Assembly: GCF_009696605.1 (NCBI RefSeq)
Contig: NZ_VULR01000001.1
Location: 248,001-312,000, forward strand
DNA from: Anaerosalibacter bizertensis
GTDB lineage: Bacteria; Bacillota; Clostridia; Tissierellales; Sporanaerobacteraceae
Length of the DNA stretch: 64,000 nt
Reading direction: 5' to 3'
The first letter of the stretch is position 1. Every line of letters begins with the position of its first letter. Below are positions 9,217 to 21,165 of this stretch, piece after piece. The notes under the pieces were generated by a model that saw nothing but the letters and a program-made list of their open reading frames with translations, had not been told where the DNA came from and did not search any database. The position numbers and the translations under genes are program-made.

Positions 9217-11283
9217 TTATTTATCACCTAATACTTTTTCAGCTATACTACTTGGTACTGGTTCATAATGATCAAATTGCATTGTATAATTACCTCTACC
9301 TTGAGTATTTGATCTTAAGTCAGTTGCATAGCCAAACATTTCTGAAAGTGGAACATATCCATTTATTACTTGAAGTCCGTTCCTGCTTTCCATACCTTCA
9401 ATTCTACCACGTCTGGAATTTATATCTCCCATTACATCACCCATATATTCTTCTGGCACTGTTACTTCTACTTTCATAATAGGTTCTAAAAGTACAGGGT
9501 TAGCTTTTTGCATTGCTTCTTTAAAGCCCATAGAACCTGCTATCTTAAACGCCATTTCTGATGAGTCTACATCGTGGTAAGAACCATCATATAATGTTAC
9601 TTTCATATCTAATACTGGATATCCACCTACTACACCACTGTGCATTGCTTCTTGAATCCCTTCATCAACAGCTGGAATGTATTCTTTAGGAATAACTCCT
9701 CCAACTATTTTATTAACAAATTCATATCCTTTTCCTTCATTTGGTTCAACTCTAAGTTTTACATGGCCATATTGTCCACGTCCCCCAGATTGTTTTACAT
9801 ATTTTCCTTCAGCTTCCGCTGTAGTAGTAATACCTTCTTTGTAAGCTACTTGAGGGTCTCCAACATTTGCTTCTACTTTAAATTCTCTAAGAAGTCTATC
9901 TACAATAATCTCTAAGTGAAGCTCTCCCATTCCTGCAATTATAGTTTGACCTGTTTCTTCATTTGTATGGGTTTTGAATGTTGGGTCTTCTTCAGCAAGT
10001 TTTGTTAAAGCTACGCTCATTTTTTCTTGACTAGCCTTGGTTTTTGGTTCAATAGCTACATCTATTACTGGTTCTGGGAACTCCATAGATTCAAGTATTA
10101 TTGGATGGTCTTCATCACATAGTGTATCACCTGTAGCAGTAGCCTTTAGCCCTACTGCTGCTGCAATATCTCCTGCGTGAACTTCATCAACTTCTTCTCT
10201 TTTATTAGCATGCATTAAGAGAATTCTTCCTACTCTCTCTTTTTTACCTGTTGTTGCGTTATATACATAGCTTCCTGATTTTAAAGTTCCTGAATAAACT
10301 CTAAAGAAAGCTAATTTTCCTACATAAGGATCTGCCATTATCTTAAATGCTAATGCTGAAAATGGCTCATCATCTGAAGCTTTTCTTTCTCCTTCTTCAT
10401 CTGTACCAACTTCTATACCTTTGATTGGTGGTATATCTAATGGTGAAGGCATATAATCAACTATTGCATCAATTAATGGTTGAACACCTCTGTTTTTATA
10501 TGATGAACCACATAAAACAGGAGTTATTTCAACTTTTATTGTAGCTTTTCTTATAGCTCTTTTAATTTCTTCAGGTGTAAGTTCTTCACCTTCAAGATAT
10601 TTAACCATAAGTTCATCATCATGTTCTGCTATTTTTTCTATCATGTTTTCTCTATATTCATTTGCTAAATCTTTCAAATCTTCTGGTATATCTTCTATTT
10701 CAAATTGTGATCCTAATTCATCTTTATAAACTCTAGCATTCATTTCTATAAGGTCTACAACTCCTATGAAGTTATCTTCTTTTCCTATAGGGATTTGTAG
10801 TGGAACTGGTGATCCATGTAATCTATCCTCTATCATGTCAACTGCTCTAAAAAAGTCTGCTCCTAAAATGTCCATCTTATTAATAAAAGCCATACGTGGT
10901 ACATGATATTTATCTGCTTGACGCCATACTGTTTCAGATTGTGGTTCTACTCCGCCTTTAGCACAGAAAAGCGCTACTGCACCATCGAGAACACGAAGAG
11001 ATCTTTCTACTTCAACAGTGAAATCCACGTGTCCTGGTGTGTCTATAACGTTAATCCTATGACCTTGCCAATGACATGTAGTCGCAGCAGACGTTATAGT
11101 AATTCCTCTTTCCTGTTCCTGTTCCATCCAATCCATTTGAGCTGAACCTTCATGAGTTTCTCCTAATTTATGAATTTTCCCGGTATAGAAAAGTATTCTT
11201 TCTGTGGTAGTAGTTTTACCAGCATCTATATGAGCCATTATACCTATGTTACGAATTTTGTCTAATGAAAATTCTCTAGGCAC
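9217..11283 (-). CDS. fusA: Elongation factor G
   Basis: EF-G is the translocase GTPase. It also splits ribosomes together with RRF. The product begins [21 protein letters not shown] (in part) and has the P-loop AHIDAGKTT at about 17-25, [12 protein letters not shown] and the C-terminal domain IV/V blocks. I chose the GTG at 11281-11283, which follows AAAGGAGGAGTACT. The longer frame from 11313 adds ten residues that do not align to the family. This gives 688 residues. A second, divergent EF-G-like gene lies at 52142-54196. Confidence 0.96.
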   Translation of the reverse strand: MPREFSLDKIRNIGIMAHIDAGKTTTTERILFYTGKIHKLGETHEGSAQMDWMEQEQERGITITSAATTCHWQGHRINVIDTPGHVDFTVEVERSLRVLDGAVALFCAKGGVEPQSETVWRQADKYHVPRMAFINKMDILGADFFRAVDMIEDRLHGSPVPLQIPIGKEDNFIGVVDLIEMNARVYKDELGSQFEIEDIPEDLKDLANEYRENMIEKIAEHDDELMVKYLEGEELTPEEIKRAIRKATIKVEITPVLCGSSYKNRGVQPLIDAIVDYMPSPLDIPPIKGIEVGTDEEGERKASDDEPFSALAFKIMADPYVGKLAFFRVYSGTLKSGSYVYNATTGKKERVGRILLMHANKREEVDEVHAGDIAAAVGLKATATGDTLCDEDHPIILESMEFPEPVIDVAIEPKTKASQEKMSVALTKLAEEDPTFKTHTNEETGQTIIAGMGELHLEIIVDRLLREFKVEANVGDPQVAYKEGITTTAEAEGKYVKQSGGRGQYGHVKLRVEPNEGKGYEFVNKIVGGVIPKEYIPAVDEGIQEAMHSGVVGGYPVLDMKVTLYDGSYHDVDSSEMAFKIAGSMGFKEAMQKANPVLLEPIMKVEVTVPEEYMGDVMGDINSRRGRIEGMESRNGLQVINGYVPLSEMFGYATDLRSNTQGRGNYTMQFDHYEPVPSSIAEKVLGDK

Positions 11284-11331
11284 AGTACTCCTCCTTTCTG
11301 TATATATCTCCAAATTTTTAAAATTATTTTC

Positions 11332-11802
11332 TTACCATCTGTAATGTGCAAAAGCTTTATTTGCTTCAGCCATTTTATGAGTTTCTTCTTTCTTTCTAAC
11401 ACTAGCACCAGTATTGTTTGCGGCATCTAGTATTTCTTTTGCTAATCTTTCAGTCATAGTTTTTTCGCCTCTAGCTCTTGAATATCTAACTAGCCAACGA
11501 AGACCTAGTGTTTCTCTTCTTTCTGGTCTAACTTCAATTGGTACTTGATAAGTTGCTCCTCCAATTCTTCTACCTTTTACCTCTAATACTGGCATAATAT
11601 TATTCATTGCTTTATAAAAAACTTCTAATGGTTCTTCACCTGTTTGTTCTTTTATATAGTCAAATGCTCCATAAACAATATTTTGAGAAATACCTTTTTT
11701 ACCATCTAACATTACTTGATTTATTAGTTTAGTAACTACCTCATCATTATATAATGGATCTGGCATAACATATCTTTTTGATATATGTCCTTTTCTTGGC
11801 AC
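11332..11802 (-). CDS. rpsG: 30S ribosomal protein S7
   Basis: S7 is a primary binding protein of the 16S 3' domain and touches the E-site tRNA. From the GTG at 11800-11802 the product is 156 residues, (M)[19 protein letters not shown], the same length as Bacillus S7. TTAAGGAGGGAAGCGAA precedes this GTG. An in-frame ATG at 11821-11823 lies upstream of the ribosome binding site and is not the start. A structured intercistronic region separates it from rpsL. Confidence 0.96.
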   Translation of the reverse strand: MPRKGHISKRYVMPDPLYNDEVVTKLINQVMLDGKKGISQNIVYGAFDYIKEQTGEEPLEVFYKAMNNIMPVLEVKGRRIGGATYQVPIEVRPERRETLGLRWLVRYSRARGEKTMTERLAKEILDAANNTGASVRKKEETHKMAEANKAFAHYRW

Positions 11803-11846
11803 TTCGCTTCCCTCCTTAACCATAAAATAGTAGATTCATAGGTACT

Positions 11847-11924
11847 CGACAAGATTTCTTGCCGTCGTGCCCAAAATGCATCTATCTATAAATTAATGGA
11901 ATAAATCCAATGCATTTCCAGCAC
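11847..11924 (-). promoter_or_regulatory. Structured rpsL-rpsG intercistronic RNA
   Basis: Two hairpins fill most of the gap between rpsL and rpsG. The large one pairs 11867-11881 with 11910-11924 as 4 bp plus 8 bp (GTGC/GCAC and AAATGCAT/ATGCATTT) around a symmetric 3x3 internal loop. The second pairs CGACAAG (11847-11853) with CTTGCCG (11858-11864), allowing one G-U. In E. coli the S7 repressor site is in this same intercistron. Autogenous control by S7 here is inferred from position and structure only. Confidence 0.5.
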
Positions 11925-11927
11925 AAA

Positions 11928-12344
11928 TTATTTCTTCTTAGGTTTCTTAGCACCATATTTAGATCTTGATTGCATTCTATCTTCTACACCTGCAGCATCA
12001 AGTGCTCCTCTTACAATATGATATCTAACACCTGGTAAGTCTTTAATTCTTCCACCTCTTACTAAAACAACACTATGTTCTTGTAAGTTGTGTCCAATTC
12101 CTGGAATATAAGCTGTAACTTCCATTCCATTTGTTAACCTAACCCTAGCAACCTTTCTTAAAGCTGAGTTTGGTTTTTTAGGAGTAACAGTTTTAACTGA
12201 TGTACAAACTCCTCTTTTTTGTGGTGAATTAACTGTAGTAGTTCTCTTTTTAAGAGAGTTAAAGTTCACACCTAATGCTGGTGATTTTGATTTATCAGCA
12301 ACATCTTTTCTGCCTTTTCTTATTAATTGGTTAATTGTTGGCAT
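11928..12344 (-). CDS. rpsL: 30S ribosomal protein S12
   Basis: S12 is part of the decoding centre. The 138-residue product begins [15 protein letters not shown] and has the two lysine regions linked to streptomycin response in other bacteria, [11 protein letters not shown] and the later [12 protein letters not shown]. Both appear wild type. It is the first classical gene of the str operon, downstream of rplGB. Confidence 0.97.
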   Translation of the reverse strand: MPTINQLIRKGRKDVADKSKSPALGVNFNSLKKRTTTVNSPQKRGVCTSVKTVTPKKPNSALRKVARVRLTNGMEVTAYIPGIGHNLQEHSVVLVRGGRIKDLPGVRYHIVRGALDAAGVEDRMQSRSKYGAKKPKKK

Positions 12345-12371
12345 TTAGGCACCTCCTTTTGCGCTGTATAT

Positions 12372-12614
12372 TTATTTTAACAGTGCAGCACTTGCTGCAC
12401 TGACTTCAATGCCACATGCATTACCTAGTTCCTTCATTGTATCAACATAGATTATATCTACAGATTTTTCTTCACATAGCTGTTCTACATCTTTTATAAC
12501 TTTATTTTCTGCATCTTTTGCTATAAAAACTGTATTTACACTTTCATTTAATATAGCTCTTTTGACTTGTTTCGTACCTACAATTTTACTCTCAGTATTT
12601 AATTTTGATAACAT
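12372..12614 (-). CDS. rplGB: L7Ae-family ribosomal protein (YbxF-like)
   Basis: This is a small K-turn RNA-binding protein of the L7Ae/L30e family that associates with ribosomes in Bacillus, where it also lies between rpoC and rpsL. The 80-residue product contains IVGTKQVKRAILNESVNTVF and ends MKELGNACGIEVSAASAALL, close to the Bacillus YbxF pattern KKLGKACGIEVGAAAVAI. The ATG at 12612-12614 follows GAAGGAGGAAGCTTT. The longer frame to 12671 runs through the upstream hairpin and is not used. Confidence 0.93.
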   Translation of the reverse strand: MLSKLNTESKIVGTKQVKRAILNESVNTVFIAKDAENKVIKDVEQLCEEKSVDIIYVDTMKELGNACGIEVSAASAALLK

Positions 12615-12640
12615 AAAGCTTCCTCCTTCATTCAAACATC

Positions 12641-12679
12641 TTAAAATTATGTGGGAGAAAATCTCCCACATAATTTTAA
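12641..12679 (-). terminator. Perfect 18-bp hairpin between rpoC and rplGB
   Basis: Arms 12641-12658 and 12662-12679 are perfectly complementary over 18 bases with a 3-base loop. The outer part of the stem is A/T-rich and supplies a short T run at the 3' end on the minus strand. It may end or attenuate the rpoBC transcript before rplGB. Its strength is unknown. Confidence 0.6.
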
Positions 12680-12724
12680 ATTTTTAAGAGTCCACTTATA
12701 TTTACACACTCCTACATTTTAGCA

Positions 12725-15700
12725 TTAGTTTTTTTCACTGTCAACAACATTTTCAATTAGTTTTTCATCAATCTCTTCAATATTAGGTGAAACCTCTACA
12801 TCTCTATACCTTCTCATGCCAGTACCTGCTGGTATAAGTTTACCTATTATTACATTTTCTTTAAGGCCTAATAAATTATCTTCTTTGCCTTTTATAGCTG
12901 CTTCTGTAAGAACTCTAGTAGTTTCTTGGAATGAAGCGGCAGATAAGAAAGAATCAGTTGCAAGAGAAGCTTTTGTTATTCCAAGAAGAGCCCTTCTTCC
13001 AACAGCTGGCTTTCCGCCTTCACTCTCTATCTGTGCATTTGTATATTCAAAATCATTTATGTTCACTAAACTTCCTGGTAATAAATCTGTATCTCCAGAA
13101 TCTTCTATTTTTACCTTGCTCAACATTTGTCTAACTATTATTTCAATATGTTTGTCATCTATATCTACACCTTGAAGTCTATATACTCTTTGAACTTCTT
13201 TTACTAAATAATTTTGTACTCCATGAACACCTTTGATTTTTAATATATCATGAGGATTTACAGATCCTTCCGTTATTTCATCTCCTGCTTCTACAAAGTC
13301 TCCATTTCTAACTTTAAGTCTTGAACCATAAGTTATGCCATAACTCTTTGATTCTCCATTTTTTGCAGTCACTACTACTTCTTTTTTCTTCTTGGTTTCA
13401 TTTATTGAAATTTCTCCAGATATTTCACTTATTACAGCTAAACCTTTAGGTTTTCTTGCTTCAAATAACTCCTCAACTCTAGGTAAACCCTGAGTAATAT
13501 CTGCTCCAGCAACTCCACCTGTATGGAAAGTACGCATTGTAAGCTGAGTTCCTGGCTCTCCAATAGATTGAGCAGCTATAGTACCTACAGCTTCACCTAC
13601 ATTAACTTTTTGTCCATTAGCTAAATTTCTACCATAGCATTTTGCACATACGCCATAGTGGGCTTTACATCCAAGTACCGATCTTACTTTTACCTCTTTA
13701 ATTCCTGCTTCTTTTATTTGATCTGCCATATCTTCTGTTATCAATTCATCTTTCTTCGCTAATACTTCTTCCGTTTCAGGATCTATTACATCTTCAAATG
13801 GATATCTTCCAATGATTCTATCTCTTAGTTCTTCTATTATTTCTTTTCCATCTTTAAAATCTTTAGCAACTATATATTGATCTGTACCACAATCTTCTTC
13901 TCTTACAATAACATCTTGACTGACATCTACAAGTCTTCTTGTTAAGTATCCTGAATCCGCAGTTCTAAGTGCTGTATCAGCAAGACCTTTTCTTGAACCA
14001 TGAGTGGAAATAAAGAATTCCAATACACTTAATCCTTCACGGAAGTTAGCTTTTATAGGGATTTCTACAGTTTTACCAGAAGCATTAGCCATAAGACCAC
14101 GCATACCTGCAAGCTGTCTTATTTGGTTTTTACTACCTCTAGCCCCTGAATGAGCCATTATATATATATTATTTAATCTATCCAACCCACCCATTAACTC
14201 TTCAGTTAATTTTTCTGTAGTTTCATTCCATATTTCGATTACTCTTTCATATCTTTCTTCATCAGAAATAAGTCCTCTTCTATAGGATTTTTCAAATTTA
14301 TCTACTTCTGTTTCAGCTTTTGATATAAGTTCTTCTTTTTTATCAGGTACTATTACATCTCCCATACTAACAGTTACTGCCCCTATAGTTGAGTAATGAT
14401 ATCCTACTTCCTTTATATGGTCAAGAACTGTTGCAGTTACTGTATTTCCATGTTTTCTGTAACATCTTTCAATTATTTTACCTAACATACCTTTATCTAC
14501 AAGAGTATCTATTTCAAGAGAATATTTATCTTTACTTCTATCTACAAACCCTAGATCTTGTGGGATGTGTTCATTGAATATAAATCTTCCCACCGTACTT
14601 TCTACAAGTTTTCCATTGTCATTTTCATCTAATCTTCTTCTTATTCTTACTTTAGCATGTATTTCAACTTCATCATTATAATATGCTAGAAGCATTTCTT
14701 CATAATCTTTAAATATTTTACCTTCACCTTTTTCCCCATCGCCTTCCACAGTTAGATAATAACTTCCTAATACCATATCTTGCGTAGGTGTAGTTATTGG
14801 TTTACCATCTTTTAGCGCTAATATATTATTAACCGATAGCATTAAAAGCCTTGCTTCAGCTTGAGCTTCAGTTGAAAGGGGTACGTGTACCGCCATTTGG
14901 TCACCGTCAAAGTCTGCATTGTAAGCTGTACAAACTAATGGATGAAGTTTTATAGCTTTACCTTCTACTAATACAGGCTCAAAAGCTTGAATACCAAGTC
15001 TATGAAGAGTTGGAGCACGGTTTAAAAGCACAGGATGATCTTTAATAACAGTATCCAATACATCCCATACAACCGGTTTTACTCTCTCTACCATTCGCTT
15101 AGCACTTTTAATATTATGGGCATGACCTTCTGCTACAAGTTCTTTCATTACAAAAGGTTTAAATAATTCTAATGCCATTTTTTTAGGCAACCCACATTGA
15201 TAAAAACTAAGCTCTGGACCTACAACTATTACTGATCTACCAGAATAGTCAACTCTCTTTCCAAGTAGATTTTGTCTAAATCTACCTTGCTTACCTTTAA
15301 GCATATCAGATAACGATTTAAGAGGTCTATTTCCTGGTCCAGTTACTGGTCTACCTCTTCTACCGTTGTCAATTAGTGCATCTACTGCCTCTTGAAGCAT
15401 CCTCTTTTCATTTCTAACTATAATATCAGGAGCTCCTAAGTCTAAAAGTCTCTTAAGCCTGTTATTTCTATTTATTACCCTTCTGTATAGATCATTTAAA
15501 TCTGAAGTTGCAAATCTTCCTCCATCTAACTGCACCATAGGTCTTAAATCTGGTGGTATAACTGGAATTACATCAAGGATCATCCACTCTGGCTTATTCC
15601 CTGATTTTCTAAAAGCTTCTACAACTTCTAATCTTCTAATAATCCTTATTCTTTTTTGTCCAGTTGCATCTCTAAGTTGCATTCTTAAATCTTTTGCTTC

Positions 15701-16258
15701 TTTATCTAAATCTATTCTTTCAAGAAGTTGTTTTATAGCTTCTGCTCCCATTAAAGCTAAGAATTTGTTTCCATATTTATCTTGTGCTTCCCTATATTCT
15801 GCTTCTGTTAACAGCTGTTTCTGAGATAATGGTGTGTCACCTGGATCTACGACTATATAAGAAGCAAAGTAAAGAACTCTCTCTAATGATCTTGGTGACA
15901 TATCAAGCATAAGGCCCATTCTACTTGGTATTCCTTTAAAATACCATATGTGAGACACTGGGGCAGCTAATTCAATATGCCCCATTCTTTCTCTTCTAAC
16001 CTTAGCTTTAGTAACTTCTACACCACATCTATCACATACTACGCCTTTATATCTTACTCTCTTATATTTACCACAGTGACATTCCCAGTCCTTTGTTGGT
16101 CCAAATATTTTTTCGCAAAATAATCCTTCTTTTTCAGGCTTCAAAGTCCTATAATTTATAGTTTCAGGTTTTTTTACTTCTCCTTTTGACCATTGTCTTA
16201 TTTTTTCTGGAGAAGCTAAGCCGATTTTTATTGAATCAAAATTGTTAAGTTCAAACAA
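12725..16258 (-). CDS. rpoC: DNA-directed RNA polymerase subunit beta'
   Basis: This is the large clamp subunit of RNA polymerase. The zinc-binding cysteines are CHC and CDRC near the N-terminus. The catalytic [12 protein letters not shown] motif lies at about residue 450, and the trigger-loop and bridge-helix region includes [21 protein letters not shown] (in part). I chose a TTG at 16256-16258 ([19 protein letters not shown]) because GGGAG lies 9-10 bases upstream. The in-frame ATG at 16277-16279 has no ribosome binding site. The result is 1177 residues. It follows rpoB by 75 bases. Confidence 0.95.
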   Translation of the reverse strand: MFELNNFDSIKIGLASPEKIRQWSKGEVKKPETINYRTLKPEKEGLFCEKIFGPTKDWECHCGKYKRVRYKGVVCDRCGVEVTKAKVRRERMGHIELAAPVSHIWYFKGIPSRMGLMLDMSPRSLERVLYFASYIVVDPGDTPLSQKQLLTEAEYREAQDKYGNKFLALMGAEAIKQLLERIDLDKEAKDLRMQLRDATGQKRIRIIRRLEVVEAFRKSGNKPEWMILDVIPVIPPDLRPMVQLDGGRFATSDLNDLYRRVINRNNRLKRLLDLGAPDIIVRNEKRMLQEAVDALIDNGRRGRPVTGPGNRPLKSLSDMLKGKQGRFRQNLLGKRVDYSGRSVIVVGPELSFYQCGLPKKMALELFKPFVMKELVAEGHAHNIKSAKRMVERVKPVVWDVLDTVIKDHPVLLNRAPTLHRLGIQAFEPVLVEGKAIKLHPLVCTAYNADFDGDQMAVHVPLSTEAQAEARLLMLSVNNILALKDGKPITTPTQDMVLGSYYLTVEGDGEKGEGKIFKDYEEMLLAYYNDEVEIHAKVRIRRRLDENDNGKLVESTVGRFIFNEHIPQDLGFVDRSKDKYSLEIDTLVDKGMLGKIIERCYRKHGNTVTATVLDHIKEVGYHYSTIGAVTVSMGDVIVPDKKEELISKAETEVDKFEKSYRRGLISDEERYERVIEIWNETTEKLTEELMGGLDRLNNIYIMAHSGARGSKNQIRQLAGMRGLMANASGKTVEIPIKANFREGLSVLEFFISTHGSRKGLADTALRTADSGYLTRRLVDVSQDVIVREEDCGTDQYIVAKDFKDGKEIIEELRDRIIGRYPFEDVIDPETEEVLAKKDELITEDMADQIKEAGIKEVKVRSVLGCKAHYGVCAKCYGRNLANGQKVNVGEAVGTIAAQSIGEPGTQLTMRTFHTGGVAGADITQGLPRVEELFEARKPKGLAVISEISGEISINETKKKKEVVVTAKNGESKSYGITYGSRLKVRNGDFVEAGDEITEGSVNPHDILKIKGVHGVQNYLVKEVQRVYRLQGVDIDDKHIEIIVRQMLSKVKIEDSGDTDLLPGSLVNINDFEYTNAQIESEGGKPAVGRRALLGITKASLATDSFLSAASFQETTRVLTEAAIKGKEDNLLGLKENVIIGKLIPAGTGMRRYRDVEVSPNIEEIDEKLIENVVDSEKN

Positions 16259-16333
16259 GGAGCTTTCTCTCCCTTCCATAGTAAAGTTTTAGATATTATT
16301 TAAAAAATATCTTTACCTTAAAATACTACAATT

Positions 16334-19300
16334 TTATTTGCTTTTTTCCATTTCTTCTTCTGTTTCTTCTTCCCCAATCATTTCTAAATCTGTAATACCA
16401 TCGTCTACTGATTCTTTTATTTCAATTTCTGCATCTTCTTCCGTAAGAACTTTTACATCAAGAGCTAAACTTTGTAATTCTTTAATTAATACTTTAAATG
16501 ATTCTGGTACTCCTGGCTCTGGTATGTTTTCTCCTTTAACTATTGCTTCATAAGTTTTTACACGTCCAACTACATCATCTGATTTTACTGTTAATATTTC
16601 CTGTAGAGTATGGGACGCACCATAGGCCTCTAGAGCCCAAACTTCCATCTCTCCAAACCTTTGGCCACCAAACTGAGCCTTTCCACCTAATGGTTGTTGA
16701 GTTACTAGTGAATAAGGTCCAGTACTTCTTGCGTGAATCTTATCATCTACAAGGTGATGAAGTTTTAACATATACATGTAACCTACTGTAACAGGATTGT
16801 TGAAATATTCTCCTGTACGTCCATCTCTTAACATTATTTTACCGTTTCCAGGATATCCTGCTTTAGTAAGTGCGTCGATTATATCTTGTTCATTGGCTCC
16901 ATCAAATACTGGTGTAGCTACTTTCCAGCCAAGTTTTTTAGCTGCCAATCCTAAATGAACTTCTAAAACTTGACCTAGATTCATACGTGAAGGAACTCCT
17001 AACGGGTTTAATACTATTTCTACTGGAGTACCGTCAGGTAAATAAGGCATATCCTCTTCTGGAAGGATTCTAGAAATAACACCTTTGTTTCCATGACGTC
17101 CACACATCTTATCTCCTACGTTTATTTTTCTCTTAGTAGCTACATAAACTCTTACCATTTGATTTACACCTGGAGGAAGTTCATCTCCATTTTCTCTTGT
17201 AAATATCTTAACATCTACAACTATTCCAGTCTCTCCATGAGGAACCCTTAAAGATGTGTCCCTTACTTCTCTAGCTTTTTCTCCAAAAATAGCTCTTAAA
17301 AGTCTTTCCTCTGCTGTAAGTTCTGTTTCACCTTTTGGAGTTACTTTTCCAACTAAAATATCCCCTGATTTAACTTCTGCTCCAATCCTTACTATACCTC
17401 TTTCATCTAAATCTTTTAACATATCTTCTCCAACATTTGGAATGTCTCTAGTTATTTCTTCAGGTCCTAGTTTTGTATCTCTTGCTTCTGATTCATACTC
17501 TTCTATATGAACAGATGTTAGCGTATCTTCTTTTACTAATTTTTCACTTATAAGTATAGCATCTTCATAATTATATCCTTCCCAAGTCATAAATGCTATT
17601 AGAAGATTTTTTCCAAGAGCTATTTCTCCAGTATCTGTACTTGGTCCATCAGCAATAACAGCTGCTTTTTCCACTTTTTCACCTTGTTCAACAATAGGTC
17701 TTTGATTTATACAGGTTCCTTGGTTAGAGCGTTTAAATTTAAGTAGTCTATATCTATCTATTTGTCCATCTTTATCTCTTTTAATGAGTATCTCATTTGA
17801 AGATACTTTCTCCACAACGCCGCTATTTTTAGCTAATACTACAACACCTGAATCTCTTGCTGCTTTGTATTCTATTCCTGTTCCTATAACCGGAGATTCA
17901 GTTTTTAAAAGCGGAACTGCTTGACGCTGCATGTTAGCACCCATTAGTGCTCTATTAGCATCATCGTTTTCTAAGAAAGGAATCATAGCAGTACCTACAG
18001 AAACTATTTGCTTTGGTGAAACGTCCATATAATCTACATCTTTACTAGGGAATATATCTATAACCCCTTCTTTACCTCGTGCTATAACCCTCTTATTTAA
18101 AAATCTACCTTCTTCGTCTAAAACTTCATTAGATTGGGCTATAATAAATCCATCCTCTAGATCTGCTGTTAAATACTCTATTTCTTCAGTTACAACTCCT
18201 CTTTCCTTGTCTACCTTTCTGTAAGGTACTTCAATAAATCCATATTCATTAATCCTTGCATAGGTTGTTAATGATGTTATCAAGCCTATATTTGGCCCTT
18301 CAGGGGTCTCTATAGGACACATTCTTCCATAATGAGAATGATGAACGTCCCTAACTTCAAAACCTGCTCTATCCCTACTTAACCCGCCAGGTCCTAGGGC
18401 AGACATTCTTCTTTTATGGGTTAGTTCTGCTAGTGGATTTGTTTGATCCATAAATTGTGATAATTGGCTGCTACCAAAAAACTCTTTAATAGAAGCCACT
18501 ACAGGTCTAATATTTATAAGGGCTTGTGGAGTTGCTACATCTATATCTTGAATAGTCATTCTTTCCCTTACTACTCTTTCCATTCTGGATAAACCAATTC
18601 TAAATTGATTTTGAAGAAGTTCACCAACAGAACGAAGTCTTCTATTACCTAGATGATCTATATCATCTGTATTTCCTACTCCAAAAAATAAATTAAACTC
18701 ATAACTAATACTTGCAATAATATCATCTTTAATAATATGTTTTGGTGAGATTTCTTTTATTCTATCTTTTATAGCTTCTTTTAACTCATCTGGATCTTCA
18801 TAAGTATCTACTAGCTCTTTCATAACAGGATAATAAACTTTTTCTTTAAGTCCCAACTCTTTAAGAGAAAAAGGAAGATCAAATGCTTCTGCTTCTACAA
18901 AGTTATTTCCTACTACTCGTACAACTTTATCTTCTCCAACTAGTAAATCCACTCTTTTAATTCCCTTGTTTTCAATTTCTATAGCTTTATCTAAACTTAT
19001 TTTTTCTCCTTCTTCTGCAAGAATTTCTCCTGTTTCTGGATCAACTATATTTTCTGCGCTAATCATTCCTACAATTCTATTTCTTAAAGCTAATTTTTTA
19101 TTGAATTTATACCTACCTACTTTTGCTAAATCATACCTTTTAGGATCAAAAAACAAACTATTTATAAGAGATTTTGCACTCTCAACAGTAGGTGGTTCTC
19201 CAGGTCTTAATCTTTTATATATCTCTATAAGGGCTTCATCCTCAGTTTTTGTGTTATCCTTCTCTAAGGTTTTTAAAACTTCCTCCGTTTCTCCTAAAAG

Positions 19301-19924
19301 CTCTATTATCTCCACGTTACTACTATATCCTAATGCTCTTAGTAATGTAGTTATTGTAAGCTTCCTTGTTCTATCAACTCTAACATAAACTATATCATTA
19401 GAGTCGGTTTCATATTCAAGCCATGCACCTCTATTTGGAATAACTGTTGCTGAATAAAGTTTTTTACCAACCTTATCAATTTCAAAATTATAATATACGC
19501 TAGGGGATCTAACAAGCTGACTTACTACTACTCTCTCAGCACCATTGATTATAAATGTTCCTTTTTCTGTCATTAAAGGGAAATCACCCATAAATACCTC
19601 TTGTTCTTTTACCTCTCCAGTCTCTTTATTAATAAGTCTAACTTTTACTTTTAAAGGTGCAGAATAATTGGCGTCCCTTTCTCTTGCCTCATCTTCATCA
19701 TATTTAGGATCATCTCCTATATAGTAATCTACAAATTCTAAAATTAAATTACCTGTATAATCTTGTATAGGTGAGATGTCCTGAAATACTTCTTTTAATC
19801 CTTCATTTAAAAACCATTCATAAGAACTTTTTTGTACTTCAATTAAATCTGGTAAATCTAGTACTTCATCAATTCTTGAATAACTCATCCTAACACTTTT
19901 CCCGTATGTTACAGGATGCACCAT
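16334..19924 (-). CDS. rpoB: DNA-directed RNA polymerase subunit beta
   Basis: This catalytic beta subunit carries the rifampicin pocket. It shows [20 protein letters not shown] and [20 protein letters not shown] with no obvious resistance substitution. C-terminal [18 protein letters not shown] and [20 protein letters not shown] are also present. The ATG at 19922-19924 follows AAGGGGTGAAAATTAT, giving 1196 residues; a longer frame to 19960 exists without support. The last 30 residues are acidic. It has its own promoters and an upstream attenuator. Confidence 0.97.
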   Translation of the reverse strand: MVHPVTYGKSVRMSYSRIDEVLDLPDLIEVQKSSYEWFLNEGLKEVFQDISPIQDYTGNLILEFVDYYIGDDPKYDEDEARERDANYSAPLKVKVRLINKETGEVKEQEVFMGDFPLMTEKGTFIINGAERVVVSQLVRSPSVYYNFEIDKVGKKLYSATVIPNRGAWLEYETDSNDIVYVRVDRTRKLTITTLLRALGYSSNVEIIELLGETEEVLKTLEKDNTKTEDEALIEIYKRLRPGEPPTVESAKSLINSLFFDPKRYDLAKVGRYKFNKKLALRNRIVGMISAENIVDPETGEILAEEGEKISLDKAIEIENKGIKRVDLLVGEDKVVRVVGNNFVEAEAFDLPFSLKELGLKEKVYYPVMKELVDTYEDPDELKEAIKDRIKEISPKHIIKDDIIASISYEFNLFFGVGNTDDIDHLGNRRLRSVGELLQNQFRIGLSRMERVVRERMTIQDIDVATPQALINIRPVVASIKEFFGSSQLSQFMDQTNPLAELTHKRRMSALGPGGLSRDRAGFEVRDVHHSHYGRMCPIETPEGPNIGLITSLTTYARINEYGFIEVPYRKVDKERGVVTEEIEYLTADLEDGFIIAQSNEVLDEEGRFLNKRVIARGKEGVIDIFPSKDVDYMDVSPKQIVSVGTAMIPFLENDDANRALMGANMQRQAVPLLKTESPVIGTGIEYKAARDSGVVVLAKNSGVVEKVSSNEILIKRDKDGQIDRYRLLKFKRSNQGTCINQRPIVEQGEKVEKAAVIADGPSTDTGEIALGKNLLIAFMTWEGYNYEDAILISEKLVKEDTLTSVHIEEYESEARDTKLGPEEITRDIPNVGEDMLKDLDERGIVRIGAEVKSGDILVGKVTPKGETELTAEERLLRAIFGEKAREVRDTSLRVPHGETGIVVDVKIFTRENGDELPPGVNQMVRVYVATKRKINVGDKMCGRHGNKGVISRILPEEDMPYLPDGTPVEIVLNPLGVPSRMNLGQVLEVHLGLAAKKLGWKVATPVFDGANEQDIIDALTKAGYPGNGKIMLRDGRTGEYFNNPVTVGYMYMLKLHHLVDDKIHARSTGPYSLVTQQPLGGKAQFGGQRFGEMEVWALEAYGASHTLQEILTVKSDDVVGRVKTYEAIVKGENIPEPGVPESFKVLIKELQSLALDVKVLTEEDAEIEIKESVDDGITDLEMIGEEETEEEMEKSK

Positions 19925-19956
19925 ATAATTTTCACCCCTTATTAAAACTAAAATAG

Positions 19957-19978
19957 CCAAAAGTATATGTACTTTTGG
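19957..19978 (-). repeat. 9-bp hairpin in the rpoB leader
   Basis: CCAAAAGTA and TACTTTTGG pair around a 4-base loop about 30 bases upstream of the rpoB start. There is no T run, so it is more likely a leader structure than a terminator. Function unknown. Confidence 0.45.
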
Positions 19979-20010
19979 TAGTTATTGGCATTTTTTCCGG
20001 AAGTGTATCT

Positions 20011-20019
20011 ATTATAGCA
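20011..20019 (-). promoter_or_regulatory. rpoB: Candidate extended -10 promoter for rpoB
   Basis: The minus strand reads TGCTATAAT, an extended -10 element (TGnTATAAT), with no good -35 at 17 bases. It lies about 90 bases upstream of the rpoB start and downstream of the stronger promoter at 20081-20109. Confidence 0.5.
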
Positions 20020-20080
20020 TTGCCATTTTTAAAAATTATTATTCACATCATTCATAATTTCGATTATTATGCATCTTGTT

Positions 20081-20109
20081 ATGCTAACACACAACTTTAA
20101 ATATGTCAA
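20081..20109 (-). promoter_or_regulatory. rpoB: rpoB promoter, TTGACA-17-TAGCAT
   Basis: A perfect -35 hexamer (TTGACA, 20104-20109) is followed after exactly 17 bases by TAGCAT (20081-20086) on the minus strand. It is located between the rplL terminator and rpoB. It allows rpoBC transcription independent of the rplJL leader control. Confidence 0.7.
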
Positions 20110-20147
20110 GAAATTTTTCGATTTATGTAATTTTAAAATAAATTTAA

Positions 20148-20177
20148 AAAAAGGCCCTCTTAGATGAAAGCCTTTTT
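20148..20177 (-). terminator. rplL-rpoB attenuator/terminator
   Basis: On the minus strand AAAAAGGC pairs with GCCTTTTT around a 14-base loop, followed by further Ts. This intrinsic terminator lies just after the rplL stop. By analogy with other bacteria it lets only part of the rplJL transcription continue into rpoBC. Confidence 0.8.
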
Positions 20178-20184
20178 AAATTCA

Positions 20185-20568
20185 TTACTTTAATTCTACA
20201 ACTGCTCCAACTTCTTCTAGTTTAGTTTTGATTTCTTCAGCTTCTTCTTTAGCTGCTCCTTCTTTAACAGCTTTAGGTGCTGAGTCAACTAACCCTTTAG
20301 CTTCTTTTAATCCTAATCCAGTTATATCTCTTACAACTTTAATAACTTTGATTTTTTCAGCTCCAACTTCTTTTAAAACTACATCAAATTCGCTTTTTTC
20401 TTCTGCTGCTGGTGCTGCTCCGCCTGCTGCTGGTGCTGCTGCAACTGCAACTGGTGCTTGAGCACTAACTCCAAATTCTTCTTCTAATTCCTTAACTAAT
20501 TCTGATAATTCTAAAACAGTAAGGTTTTTTACTTCTTCAATTAAATTTTGAACTTTTTCGCTTGCCAT
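20185..20568 (-). CDS. rplL: 50S ribosomal protein L7/L12
   Basis: This multicopy stalk protein recruits translational GTPases. The 127-residue product has an N-terminal dimerisation helix ([20 protein letters not shown]), an alanine-rich hinge at about 36-55, and a C-terminal domain with the conserved [20 protein letters not shown] (residues mostly K, V, G). It follows rplJ directly and precedes an attenuator. Confidence 0.98.
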   Translation of the reverse strand: MASEKVQNLIEEVKNLTVLELSELVKELEEEFGVSAQAPVAVAAAPAAGGAAPAAEEKSEFDVVLKEVGAEKIKVIKVVRDITGLGLKEAKGLVDSAPKAVKEGAAKEEAEEIKTKLEEVGAVVELK

Positions 20569-20601
20569 TTCAAAAATCCCTCCATATAGTTTTTATTTTT
20601 A

Positions 20602-21138
20602 TTAAGCTTCTTGTGCTTCTTGATTTTCTTTAATTGCATTTAATGCATATACAAGATTTCTAAGGTTACCTTGTAATACATTGACAAATCCTGAAATTGG
20701 ACCATTAAGTCCTCCAAGAGTTTGTGCAATAAGTACTTCTCTTGATGGTAAGTTAGCTAACTCTTTAATTTCATTAATATCAATAATATTACCATCAACT
20801 ATACCTGCTTTTATTTCTAAATTATCATGTTCCTTTGAAAATTCATGAATAATCTTAGCCGCTTGTACTGGATCATTATATCCAAAAGCTACTGCATTTG
20901 GTCCTGCTAAAAATTCATTAAAATCTTCAAATCCTGATTCTTTAAAAGCAAATCTCATTAAAGTGTTTTTATACACTTTATAATCTACTCCAGCTTCTCT
21001 ACATTTACTTCTTAGCTTATTTAGTTCATCTACCTTCAATCCTCTATAGTCTACTAATACTACTGATTGAGCTTTATCAACTTTTTCTTTAATTTCTTCT
21101 ACTATTCCTTTTTTTCCTTGAAGTACTTGTTCTCTCAC
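20602..21138 (-). CDS. rplJ: 50S ribosomal protein L10
   Basis: L10 anchors the L7/L12 dimers to the ribosome and in many bacteria represses its own leader. The start is taken as the GTG at 21136-21138, which follows AAGGAGGTGAAGCTT; the frame extends to an ATG at 21162 that precedes this site. The product of 178 residues has SVVLVDYRGLKVDELNKLR, YKVYKNTLMRFA and LAGPNAVAFGYNDPVQAAKI. The final helix binds L12. Confidence 0.96.
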   Translation of the reverse strand: MREQVLQGKKGIVEEIKEKVDKAQSVVLVDYRGLKVDELNKLRSKCREAGVDYKVYKNTLMRFAFKESGFEDFNEFLAGPNAVAFGYNDPVQAAKIIHEFSKEHDNLEIKAGIVDGNIIDINEIKELANLPSREVLIAQTLGGLNGPISGFVNVLQGNLRNLVYALNAIKENQEAQEA

Positions 21139-21165
21139 AAGCTTCACCTCCTTAAGATGCACATA

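Noticed and set aside
12816-13175. Long plus-strand frames over rpoC, rpoB, tuf and other large genes
   Set aside because: They mirror the codons of strongly conserved genes on the other strand, with no family match and no start signals.
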